Shown in pieces: positions 45,983 through 57,391 of a DNA stretch of 64,000 nucleotides. The notes under the pieces were generated by a model. It searched no databases, was not told where the DNA came from, and was given only the letters and a program-made list of their open reading frames with translations. Source of the stretch: Thelephora terrestris (Eukaryota > Basidiomycota > Agaricomycetes > Thelephorales > Thelephoraceae); assembly GCA_015956445.1 (NCBI GenBank), contig WIUZ02000021.1, positions 248,001-312,000 on the forward strand, given 5' to 3'. Positions within the stretch are counted from its first letter, which is position 1. Every line of letters begins with the position of its first letter. The translations under genes were made by a program, and so were the position numbers.

Positions 45983-47287
45983 ATGTCCCCCTTCGTTTTC
46001 CTGGCGTCTCTGGCGCTCGTCGCGACACCCCACCTCGCTCGCGGACAAAATACCACAAGTACAACTTCTAGCGCGTTCCAACCCCTAGCCTCCAAATCCT
46101 TCGACTGGAATAACCTCGTACGTTTCCTCTTTTGCCCAGTGTGTCAGTCCCTAATTTACGTCAATAGCCATACCAAGCAGACACAGAGACTGGAGTTCGC
46201 GGCCACCAGAATGGCTATAATCGCTGCAACTCGACGACTGAGAACCAACAATCGCTCTGCCAGACCGCTGTTATCAACTCGATCGATGGTGGGTAGCGCA
46301 GCTTTCCCTTTTTCAACCCTGGGCCTTGCTACGCTTGCAGAGTCGCCTCGGATTTCCAGACAGTTGAACCTTCCCTCACTGATACCGCTTTGTTTGTTCA
46401 GACTTCTGTATATGGGCCCCGCCTAATGGACCTACGACCATCGGTGAAACCGAACACGAGGCCGTCGCATGGTGTACCAAGCCTGGTCATGGCACGCGTC
46501 TTATCCCCAGTGGTGCTCTCAAGGGTGTCCAATTTATGAGGACCCCGGACTACGTCCAAGTCGTCGGTTTCATCGACCAGACGCAAACCAACCTCAAGGC
46601 AGATGATACGGGAGGGGAGATGGATCCTCACGGTGCTGATCTCCGTGGAAACCCGCTCGGCGGTCTCGTCTACTCAAACGCCTGGAGCGGCGACAACAAG
46701 ACTGATTACAAACAGGTGATCCAATGGCACGAGTAAGCCTCTCTTGGAATTCACTCAACGCAGCCTGTCTTACCCTCCGTCTTAGCTTCTTTGGCGGACA
46801 GTCCTTCTGCTTCAAGGCCTGCGACCCTTCTCGCCCCAACGCCAGCCGCTTCTGCGAACACATCTACGACCGCATTGGATGCGCCTATAATGCCCCCAAC
46901 GCCGCTAAGAACAACACGTTCGAGTCTTGCCAAGGTGACAACCAGGAGTTCCCCGGCGTTTACACCGATCCATCCGGTCAGATCCAGACCTACACCCAGC
47001 CACCTGAGTCTCTGGGTGCCATCACCACCATCCCATACCAGCCTAAGGTTCCTGCTTCTTCCAATTGTGTCACCTACACTTCGTCGGTCATCTACGCTGC
47101 TCTCCCTACTCCTAGTGGCGCCACACCTTCCTCAACCGGGACCAGGACTTCCGCTACTGGTCCCCTCAACACTTCTGGAGGTGACACCGTAAACAACGCC
47201 TCTGCGAATCTTAAGATCGGATCTGGGATACTCTCCGTGGCCGTCGGTGCTGTTGGAGTTTTCTTTGCCATCCTCACTCTGGCTTAA
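45983..47287 (+). CDS. Secreted GPI-anchor-type 'macrofage activating glycoprotein'-like protein, copy 2
   Basis: This is a paralogue of the gene at 14525. A signal peptide (MSPFVFLASLALVATPHLAR) is followed by the same core: CIWAPPNGPTTIGETEHEAV, WCTKPGHGTRLIPSGALKG, YDRIGCAYNAPNAAKNNTF and QTYTQPPESLGAITTIPY. A shorter Ser/Thr stretch and a hydrophobic tail (LSVAVGAVGVFFAILTLA) suggest GPI attachment. It shares the first two intron positions with copy 1, but has a third intron (about 46734-46786, between QWHE and FFGGQSFC) that copy 1 lacks. The Cys pattern is the same in both. The function is unknown. Confidence 0.82.
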
Positions 47288-47558
47288 GCAACGAACATTT
47301 CCCACCTTACATATTCGTTGAAGTTACGGATATCGGACTTTTATCCCCCCGACGAAGCTGAAGAATCGAGGCTTAAGTGGGCACCACAAATCACCTAACG
47401 CATTCTATCCCCCCTGTACATCTAATTGGTTCTGTTTCCCTTCGATAGTCATTTCCTCGACCTCTTCTCATCACTCACCGTTCAATTAGGCGGCCAGGGG
47501 ACCTTGTAGTACAACTATTATACTCCCGTTCGTTTCTAATACATTCTCCGCCAGATTT

Positions 47559-50500
47559 TACCATTCTCGTTGAACTCATTCCTCGAGTAACCGCTGGGAT
47601 CACCTCGGTCGCTACATGTCTTGGTGACTTCCAGATCGGATTATCTGGAAGCCGCAACTCTCAGAGCGATAGCGGGGCGAAAACGGAGAGGACAACGGTA
47701 TGATCATTGTCGAGGAGAGAGGGATCACTACTAACTTATCTGCGAACATATCGCAGGAAATATATATCACTGGAAATCAACATGACGTCGTAATCATGTG
47801 AACATGTGCCAGTTTACATTTTCCTGGTGCCTTCATCAGGCTTTGACTCGGGGAAAACACAGGGGCATGTCGTATAATACCCCCTTCCAGCTTCACAGAC
47901 TGGGACGTCGCCAGTTAGTGGCAGCAATGTCACTTCTCCTCAAGGCCTCACCAGTCAAGGTGTCCAAATAATTATATTGCCCAAAGATGACGATTATCTC
48001 GTGCGCAAGTCTTTGTTCCATCACCACACCTCGCAGTTGAGCACGATCTTGGGCCCTCTAGTGTACTTAATCCAGTGGATGTGGAGGCTCGGCAACTAGT
48101 AGCCGACAGAAAACGAAAAAAAAAACGGGCTTGGACGATACATACATCGACTGTATACATACTACAAATGTGTTGGGTTCGATCGCTACCGCCTCCCCGC
48201 AATCCGAGCGAATTGGTCATAATTCCCCTCCATGGTGACCAAGCGAGCTTGTACTTTCCTTCCAGAAAAATCCCGCCTTTTCTCCTCAGTGAGTGCGTTC
48301 ACCTCTTGCTGGATGCTCTTGAGCTCTTCTTGCATGAGACTGTTAAGGTCCGAGAAACCATCTTCGCGCAACATGACCGCTGCGATCTTCTTGACCTCGT
48401 CCCGAACCGTGGCATCAAGCTTGTCGTAGCAGAGCCACAGCGTCCCGTACCACCACTTCAATCCTTCCCCATCAGGCAAGCCCCTCGTAAACTCCAACAA
48501 CTCGATAGCGTTTCGCAAACACCACCTGACGGATTCCGTGTTGAAAGCCTGAGTGCAGTATGCGAGCACTCTCCAGAACCTGGTCGTTATGTGCTTCCTC
48601 CACTCCGGGGAGCAGAGCATTCCGAATAGGACGGTGACACCTGCCTTCGTCTGAGTTGGACGATGAATAACATTGTCCATGAAAAAGGCAATGTCTTCAC
48701 AGAATTTAGACATCTCCTCTGGCTTCAGGGCGGGTGCCGAGCAATGAAGCCAGGTATCCGATAGGATGGCTACTAGATCAATGACTTTCCCCCGGAGTGG
48801 GATGAGACGGCGAGGTTCCATGATTGAACAAATCCCTCTCACAAAGGATGGACTAGTCCAGTTGAAGTCACTGACGCTTCCAAACCCCAGAAGGCCGGCA
48901 CCATCGACTCCGACAAGTGGCCTCAAGGCGGACATGATGTATGAATCATGATCCTTGTTTGCGCCTAGTAGGCCGACGTGGTAGTCAAGGAACTTGAGGA
49001 TTACCTTGAGGTCCCCTTGTTTTGCCGTGTGCCTCCAGTCCCAAAATGCTCCATAGACTGCAAAGCGAGCAGCTGCCCAATGCTGATCCGTCAGGTTATC
49101 AGGAGCCATTATTGTTTTGAACAGCTGATAGCTAGCGTCGCAGACACCAAAGTGTGACATCCGCGTTGCAAGTCGGAGCGCGTGAAGGGCTGATGGCATT
49201 CGGATGGAGTCGGAGGAAAATATCTCCGCAAAAGTTCCAAAGACACCCTTGACGATAGATTCCATCTCAGAACTGGATGGTGAGAAGTCAGCGGGTTTGA
49301 ACATTCAAGCGAATTTCAGACCCAACCTTTTGTCCTTCACAAGGATGTCGTTGACGTTAAAGGAGACTCCGATTGTCAATCCAATGATGAAGAAGCAGTC
49401 TGCGATGACGGCTTTATTCGATGATTCAAGTAACAATGAGTTCTCCACGAATTCTAACACGACCTCCGGCACTTGTCGCTCGTGGCAGGCATGGTAAAGC
49501 AACACGTGGGACATCCATGCGCGGTGGGGTAATGTCATCTTCGATTCTGCCCAGGAGAACCTGTTATTGTTCCCGAGCGCCATATCGACCATAAAGAGGA
49601 CTGCTTCAAGGTCAGGGTCGAAGCGATTGTTTGCGGACAACAGAGGGCGGTGGTTGGCACAAAGGGCTTCCCAGCTGTTCCGCTCGTGATCCTCGTACTG
49701 GACAATACATCGTCGCTGGAGCTCTATATGGACGAAGGCCCTCGCGCTGAGGTAAGCTACGCCTCGTGACTTGGGAACTACGACCGGGTCGGCGCCAGAG
49801 AAATCGAAACAGTCCATGAGAATGTCGTAGATACGTTTGCGAGGAACTTCTTTGATTCCGCTGTGCCAAATGATCTCCGGTATGAAATCCATGTTCGAAA
49901 TGACGACGTCAATGTCGGTAGACATCTCGAACAAACGATTGATACACTTGGCGTCGAGTCTATCGCCCTCCAAATCATTTTCCCAAACGAAGAGAGGGGT
50001 ACTCGGCCAAGAGGGCTGGGTCGTTATGGAAGCGAGTGCGGTTCTTGAGCCGTGGCCTCTGCTGACGGTGAAAATTGAAAGAGGCAGACCGATTCCCGCC
50101 TGCTGCACTCCGGGCTGGAGAGATTGCTGGATGGATCCAAAGGTGTGTCGGAGGTTCCGTAAGTAAGGGGTAGCCAATCTGACCGCGTAACGAATCAGAA
50201 GTGAAAATGGCGTTTGGAACGGGCAATCGAAGGAGAATATGGACGCCGTGACGATGGACAAGTAAAAAAGGGACCCAACACCCGTGAACGCAATGACAAC
50301 TGACGAGACGGAGGAGTTAACTTTCCAGAGGTACCGAGAAAGCGCAAATCCTAAAAGGAACAAAGCGAACTGGAGGATGAGGGGCAGGGACTCCAAAACA
50401 AGATGGAGTTTCCAGGTCCCAATTCCTGTTAACTTCCGCTCGCGCAACCTGCTCTTGTCTGCGGCTGACCCGCGGGTCTCGTTTTCCTTGTATCGGCTGA

Positions 50501-51465
50501 GCCACTGTTTCCCGAGCATGGCGAGGAACGCTGCTAGGAGGGTCGCACACAAGGTCGCGTACAGAATGCATTGAACCTGGACGACGACGGGATTGGGGCC
50601 GTTCCATCGAGGTATGGACGCCGCAGAATTTGGGGGTAGGGTGCCAGTGGTGGCGTTGAGGAGCATCTCAAGCAACACATTGTTTGCCTGTTCGTAATCT
50701 GGGCTGAGCTCGGATTGGATGTCGATGATGAATGCCGATGCCACGGCGGAGAATAAACCAGACTGCGTGAAACACCGTGGTGATCGTTAGACCCAATCTT
50801 GCCTCAACAGCGCGATACTCACGAAGATAAGGGTCGTGTTCAAGTCCTCATCATATTTCTTCTCAAGGTCTTGATCGTGTTCCTCTACTTCCCGTTGGAA
50901 CATGTAGTGGAATCTCGCTTTCGGGTTGGCCCCAGCTTCCCCCAAAATTTCGGGGTTTGCTAGAAAAATGTGTAGTTTCATATAAACCGTCTGATTATGT
51001 CTTTTTACCAGACTCACTCGCTTGCATCCTGGGATCGAAATCGACTCAATAGGGACGGAAGTGTGGATGAGAGAAAGTTGGGATGAGAGAAAGTGGGAAC
51101 ACCTCGAGGCATGGGTGAGCCCCTTGATATTGGTCGTGCACAGCCAATCAGGCCACGCAGGTCGTGTCTTGGTAGCCGTGTTAATATCGGAAAAAATCGG
51201 TTTTGACAGCACAGCTGCGGCGTAGCTCAGATACCTCAAAGTTGTGTCAAATAGCATGGCTCGGTTACATACATTCAGAGAATGGATAGATGGCAATAGG
51301 CGGCGGACGGTGACTCTCCAGTACTAAGCACAAGCAACCAACTCAAATGTTTTAACAGACGGTCGGCAAAGATACGTGACCGTACACATTTTTGCCGGCG
51401 TTGGCTGTATTCTAGGAGGTAACCTCCCAGTATTACCGAAGAAATAACCCAAAGCTGGTACATAC
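47559..51465 (-). repeat. Inverted duplicated DUF6535 unit, copy B
   Basis: This is the opposite-orientation partner of 20777-24656, about 23 kb apart. Homology ends near 47559 on the left (matching ~24656) and near 51465 on the right (matching ~20777). Non-coding flanks are conserved along with the gene, so the copied unit is larger than the coding region. No terminal inverted repeat or target duplication was recognised. Confidence 0.85.
48186..51027 (-). pseudogene. DUF6535 gene, copy with a nonsense codon
   Basis: The start matches copy A: ATG at 51027 with a tiny first exon (MQA) before a GTGAGT donor, then the main frame from about 50765. The protein parallels copy A closely (for example WKLHLVLESLPLILQFALFL unchanged). 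An in-frame TGA at 49305-49307 stands where copy A has TGG (Trp), and the frame is open again to 48186 (RIAGRR). Translation would give about 530 residues with the whole membrane module but without the C-terminal half. It may be a pseudogene or a truncated but expressed membrane protein. Confidence 0.75.
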
Positions 51466-51479
51466 TCGTCAACAGCGGA

Positions 51480-51917
51480 AGGGGGTCGAACCCATGGTCA
51501 GGGACACCTTCACTTCGACCACGCTCAGCGACGTCGCGCTTGATCCGTGGCGCAAGCATGATGTCGCATTGCACAAAGATCTGCACCGCAGCGTCCCAGA
51601 GAGCCTAACGTGGCACGGTCCCCTCTGCGAAGGAAGATGGGTTCGATGATGCACAGGATCACATCAGTCGATCCAAGTCGCATGTCACCACTAGTGGCAC
51701 ATACGACCCTGGTTGCGCGATGGAGATGGAGGCTGCGGTCTGGTACCGACAAGACCGGCTCGAAGATGCAGCCTCTGAGGCTTTGGGAGCGCTCGGGATC
51801 TATGAGACGCTCGGGGCATCGAAGGACCCAGCGAGCTGCAAAGGTCTACTCCAGGATATCCAAGACAGTATTAAGCATCTGTCGCCATCAGCTTTGTATT
51901 TGTTTGGTTCGTTTTGA
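51480..51917 (+). pseudogene. 3' fragment of a tetratricopeptide-repeat gene
   Basis: From about 51630 the frame reads DDAQDHISRSKSHVTTSGTY, then MEMEAAVWYRQDRLEDAASE, LGALGIYETLGASKDPASC and the stop at 51915-51917. This is the usual C-terminal end of agaricomycete TPR proteins (helix pairs with A/L/Y-rich spacing). Upstream of ~51630 the similarity fades, and at ~51480 the sequence meets the edge of the DUF6535 unit. No start or upstream exons are seen, so it looks like a remnant cut off by that unit. Confidence 0.55.
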
Positions 51918-52354
51918 CGCCCAAGAGCTCCACCGGGTCACCGTCTTGAGATCGGCGTCCGTTCCCCGTTCCTTCGACTGTAATGTGGGTTAATTTGAAG
52001 CCCATATATGTTCGAGCCTCAAACTGAATGCCGTGGCGAAGCCCGGCAAGGCTTGTAGATCAATAAGCCATCGCCGGTGCCGGTGAGCTTCCGAAGGTTC
52101 ATTTTTCCACGCCGGCTCTTCGTCGATCTGCCTCCTGTAACTGCAAACTCTATGTTTCCCTGTTGTTGTTTTTTCGTGTTGGTTGTGGAATGTCCGTAAA
52201 TTTTTGAAGGTCTGGCTGTACGATACTGTTACAAAGCCTTTGGTCGAGATAGATGTATAGATGTATCCGCTCACGTCGATCCAAAGACTACAGATATCAC
52301 CCCAATGTTGGCGACCACCACACCGCATAGGTTTCCACCCCGTCCACTTACATC
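51918..52354. other. Intergenic region
   Basis: Nothing is recognised between the TPR remnant and the 3' end of the P450 gene. Confidence 0.4.
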
Positions 52355-54520
52355 TCACAAATCAGGAACGTAAACCTTAACATACAACGGCAACTTCTGT
52401 CCATCTTGCTCCTCACCCTTGACGAACGGCCGCCGAACCACGGCATGGTTCCCCCACACAATGTCCTCCGCGGGGATGACCAACTCGAACTCGAACTTGC
52501 GAATCAGCGCGAACAAGAGACATTTCATCCTGGGGAGAAGTGAATGGTTGTCAGGAATATATTTGGGGGGGGTGGCGAAGCAGAGAGAGAGGACGAACTC
52601 TATGATCGTGAACTGATACCCGATGCATGCGTGAGAGCCACCGAGGAAAGCCATAAGGTTCGCCCACACGCCATGGTGTTCCGAGATTGCTTCCGGAGGC
52701 GATTCCCATCGTTCGGGTCTGTTGTTCCATCAGGGGGTCAACATTTGTCTCGGTGGCAATAGGACAAGGTCAAAGACGCACTTGAACTCGAGAGAGTCAT
52801 CTCCCCAGATATCTTTATCCGTGTTCATAGCGTAGATCGGGATCGTAAAAGAGTCACCTTCACTCATACTGTCCACGAAGAGATAAGGTCAGGTATCGTG
52901 ATGTCAAGGCGATACGCACCTGATCGAAGACCCATCTCTCATCGGCAGGACGGTATCCTTGACGGCCACTCTCCTCGAGACGAACACAGGCGAGTAGAGC
53001 CGAAGAGATTCACGAACAACCATATCCAAGTAGGGAAAGGACTTGAGCTCGTCCATCGTCGGATCGTCCGTGTCGAGAGTCAGAAGCTCCTCTCGTAGTC
53101 TCTTCTGCGCTCCCAGGTTTTGACAAAGCCCGAAGAATGTCCACGACATGGCGGTGCTCGTTGTCTCATGGCCAGCAATGAAGAAGGTGCCGATTTCTGG
53201 GGGAAATGTCGGTCATTCTGAGGAATCAATAGAGAGAGAGAGCGGGAACGCTTACGCGCACAAACATCTGAGTCATTCATGCAGTCCGGGTCCTGAAGGT
53301 TTGCCCGTATCAACAAGGTCAGTAGGTCCCTTCCATATGTGCCCGATGTTTCTTTGACTCCGCTGGACTGTTCTCGAAGGAAGGTTGATTTCCGTTCAGC
53401 GATAAGTTCATTGCCGATCCGGTCGATGGCAGCCTTGGGTTTCCGAAGTCTTCTCGTGAGGCATGGCTAAATTACCGCGCTATTACGACAGGTTCGTGAA
53501 CGGGAAGTAAAGGACACGTACGAGCTTGGTGAGTATAGGGGCAAGTGCCAGCAAGTGCGGTGTGATGGTCCAGCGAGCCATGGGCGCATTCCCGCCGGAG
53601 GCCAACGAGCTGAAAGCAATGCCGAGTTCGTCTCCCTTGGAATGAAGCGAGTCGAACTTGTAGTCGAACCCTGTGTAGACCGTTATCGGCAAGGAGCAAC
53701 GACTTTGTCGCAAGTATGTACTGACCTGCCAGCCCGATGATATCCAACGTGACTCTTCCCATGTAGTTTGGGACGTCTACTTTAATGACATCGGCCTGGG
53801 CCTCGTTGAGTTGCGAGAGCCAGATGTTTTCAACTTCGTGAGCCTTCTGGTTGAAGATGGGAGTGAATGACCTGAGCTGTCCCGGTCCAAAGGCCGGGTT
53901 CTGCGAAAAAGCCGTCAATAAAGCGTGGTAGAAGTCTTCGAATGGTTAAGTGTACCATGATGCGACGCTGTGGGCGAAGGGTGATGAGTCATGGCGATGA
54001 TATGTTCGAGCGACGTTGGGCTCACCTGCTTGCGATGTCTTTCACCCTCAGCAAAGATTAAACCTTGGAAATAATGTGGATTAACAAGCGAGATCAAATC
54101 GCAAGCCAAGTGCGTACCATCTCCTAGTAGTCCGAGGGCGGCTTTCCCCACGGGAGGTTTCTCGAATTCATCCGAGTGTGTAAGGACGTGGTTTATCGCC
54201 CGGGGATCCGTGGTGAACAGTGAAGGATACTGAAAAGTACAAGCTTGGGATAAGGCTGATAACGGTAAGGGAAGGAAATGTACGTTGAACATGAGCGGGT
54301 ATTGGAAAGTCTTCCCATAGGTCGCGACCCACTCATCCCATGCGACGGATTGGCCTTTCTCGAGGATGTACGTGACGTTTCCATAGAACCAACTCTTAGC
54401 GGGCGGTCCGGGAAGTTTCCTGAGTGGAGACCTGGCACTACGAATCTGGAGTTTGACGAATGTGAAGATGAGGATGAGGAGAGGCGTCGCAAGAAGCCCA
54501 AGAGAAAGTAGCCAAAACAT
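52355..54520 (-). CDS. Cytochrome P450, first of two
   Basis: This is a microsomal-type monooxygenase of about 530 residues. The N-terminal membrane anchor is MFWLLSLGLLATPLLILIFT, followed by the proline-rich hinge LRKLPGPPAKSW. The helix C region is built as EGERHRKQ-RRIM-NPAFGPGQL, where RRIM comes from a 12-nt micro-exon (53956-53967). The I-helix is FFIAGHETTSTAMSW (AGxET). The K-helix is VVRESLRLYSP (ExxR). The heme loop is FLGGSHACIGYQF with the thiolate Cys; the usual Arg of the loop is His here, which is common in this fungal group. Many short introns are present. The substrate is unknown. A fold-back element sits about 150 bp upstream of the start. Confidence 0.9.
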
Positions 54521-54668
54521 TATTTCTTGGAATTTGAGAGAGACGAGTCGCAGAGGGGTGGGTTATATACTGATTGTAGCTTTCATTAGGGAATGTGATT
54601 CTCCAGATAGTCAGCAAGAAGGGGTCATCCCCAGTAGAGCGATGGTGTCGGCCTATAAGTTAAGAAAA

Positions 54669-55799
54669 TATGCCGGTCAAAGTGCACAAAAAATAAATTC
54701 ACCCGCGCGATGCAACCACTTCGCGCGAAACCTGTCACCCCGCACGAAACTCAACACTCACCTCGCGCGAAACTCGTCAGCCGCCTCGCGCGTTTTATCT
54801 CGCACCTCGCACGAACATTCGGATCCCCCCTAAGGGGAATTTCTGCCCTTGTCCAGGCAAATTCAAAGGTAGGCAGACTTTTCCGCCGGTTTGTATGTTG
54901 TAGAGAGGTAGTTTCGGGGCAGTATTCCCATTTTTCTGGGCTTCGGAACGGCGTCGGGATTTTCCGAGACCCGTGATCCGCTTAACATCGCCGCAAACCA
55001 ACATTGGGAAACCCACCGGGGCGTTACTTATGTTGTTGCTGAGACTCCTGTTATAATATTTTCGAGTCCATATTTTTACCCCTCTAAGACTCGTGATACC
55101 CTTCCTATGTTTGTTTTTATCTTATGTTATTTCTGACATATACTAGCAGTTAGAAGGAGTGCGTGGGATTGTGTCTAGATAGAAAACCATCTCAGTGCAA
55201 AGAAATAAGAGTAACACCGAGGGGTCGAAGCGGGTGAACCGTAGCGGGGTTATCTACTGAGCGGGAAGCAGAATGACTCAGAATGGGATGCAGTCAAGGC
55301 GGAAAACAGCCAAACAAATGATAAATAATATGTCGAAAATAACATAAGATAAAAACAAACATAGGAAGGGTATCACGAGTCTTAGAGGGGTAAAAATATG
55401 GACTCGAAAATATTATAACAGGAGTCTCAGCAACAACATAAGTAACGCCCCGGTGGGTTTCCCAATGTTGGTTTGCGGCGATGTTAAGCGGATCACGGGT
55501 CTCGGAAAATCCCGACGCCGTTCCGAAGCCCAGAAAAATGGGAATACTGCCCCGAAACTACCTCTCTACAACATACAAACCGGCGGAAAAGTCTGCCTAC
55601 CTTTGAATTTGCCTGGACAAGGGCAGAAATTCCCCTTAGGGGGGATCCGAATGTTCGTGCGAGGTGCGAGATAAAACGCGCGAGGCGGCTGACGAGTTTC
55701 GCGCGAGGCGAGTGTTGAGTTTCGTGCGGGGTGACAGGTTTCGCGCGAAGTGGTTGCATCGCGCGGGTGAATTTATTTTTGTGCACTTTGACCGGCATA
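54669..55799. mobile_element. Fold-back DNA element with ~470-bp inverted arms
   Basis: The first ~474 bases are the reverse complement of the last ~474, with only a couple of mismatches seen at the inner edge, around a ~180-nt spacer (about 55143-55325). The ends are TATGCCGGTC and GACCGGCATA. The same six bases AGAAAA flank both ends (54663-54668 and 55800-55805) as a probable target-site duplication. The outer arms carry repeated TCGCGCGAAAC-type motifs. No transposase is encoded. It is a non-autonomous TIR/fold-back element of undetermined superfamily. Confidence 0.85.
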
Positions 55800-57391
55800 A
55801 GAAAAGATCATGATCGCGGCTTCACTCTCCCGGGAATCTCATCCGCACCCTCGAGGCCAGACGGAATCAGAACATCCCCACCCCGCTCTGCATTTGAGGC
55901 TGGATCCCAGCCTACGTACGGTACACACTTGGCGTTTCAATGGTCTCGTCTCACTCGGATTTCTCTGCAAGTTGCCATCAGCCTTGTACCGGTTTGGGGC
56001 GCAGCAACTTGCGGCCCCAGACTCCCCTGTAACCGACCTCACGCCTTGGGGGAGCAAAGAGATGGTCCGGGGTCTTACCGATCTTTGTAATCCTACTGCG
56101 CTCATCTCCGGGAAACTATTCATTCATCCAACGCTAAGTTGATGTTGGTCTCAAACCACAGTCCAACGTTGCGGCCCGCTACCGTTCAACGAAGGTTCCA
56201 GTCGGTGACTTATCTGCACCCCGACTCCCAGTTGCGAGACAGAACCGCGTAACTTATCGCAGGTCATCGGCGCTAGCGCGGCCATGTGCTCCCTCTCATC
56301 TGAATGTTTGCTACGGGCCTCGAGGGAGCCTCCCGACCCACGGCTTATATCTTGTGCCCGGTGGAGTCAGGTGCTCTTCGCGCAAGCTATTGCTTCCCTC
56401 AACCGTAAACGTTTACTTGAACAGGCAAGGAAGCTTCATGATTATGGACGACTAACCACCTTTCTCTCTAGAAAGAGCCAACACGCCAAGCATAAGAACA
56501 TATAAATCCCAGTGATGGAGTGTTTTTATTATGACGGACAACGCTTGCTTTGTTCTCTCGCGTATCTCCGAACGTCACCCTTCTCGATAACTTCTACCCC
56601 GTCCAACTCTTCAGCCTGTTCCGGGTTAACTCAAACTCGACGGAGCAGGTTGAGTCAAGGGAGAACATCACCAACTCGAGCACGTTCGAATACAGCACCG
56701 AATTCGCACAGACCCTTGACGTATGTAGCACTTTGAGCGGGCAACGGCTCTGGCTCCGTTACGCCCATATGGAATTAAAACCGATATCGACGGTGGCAAT
56801 ATAGTAGCTCACCAGGCTGTTGTTCTAAACTAGCCTGACGAACCTGAAATCGAAAAATTCTGGAGATCAGTCCTCAGCAGGCTACCATTCCTGTTATTTG
56901 ACAGGCCCAGGAACAAAGCCTCTGCAGGAGTGATCGACTCAGCGGGACGCCGTATGCACTGCAATGATTTTCATCTCCATTTCAACCTTCCTTCTGTGGT
57001 GCCGGAACGAATCTTACGGAAAATCCAAATCCAGCAAAGCTAGACTGAGTATCTCATCTTCATCAAACTCGAGGGTCCCGCCAAATACTATTAGGATAAT
57101 TAGGAGAGGGAGTCAGGACGTTTCCGGAGAGCGCACCGAAACCACGTTGTCGTCCCAGGGAACGAGGCGAAACTGCCAGCCGGGTTCAAAAAAGAACGGT
57201 TTGGCCCGAACATGAGGCCACCGCGTTGCCCACGTAACTTTGTCTTTACTTGTGCGCCAACTCGCTTTTTCTCGGCATTTTTATCTCCCCACAAGTCTTC
57301 GGGAGAGTAGAGCGAGTCGGGAACCACCCTCTCCCTTCCCCCTCTTCCGCCACTCCCTCCGCACACCACCGTCGACTTTCGAGGTCCTAGA
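55800..57391. other. 1.6-kb region with no supported gene
   Basis: Frames up to 166 codons (57100-57600 on -, which overlaps the next gene) lack known motifs. I see no repeat or RNA gene. The right end is pyrimidine-rich and likely the promoter of the gene at 57392. Confidence 0.4.

Noticed and set aside
48160-48190. GGTTCGATC-like T-loop sequence near the DUF6535 copies as a possible tRNA
   Set aside because: No acceptor stem or anticodon arm can be folded around it, and the same bases occur at the equivalent place in copy A as part of the duplicated unit.
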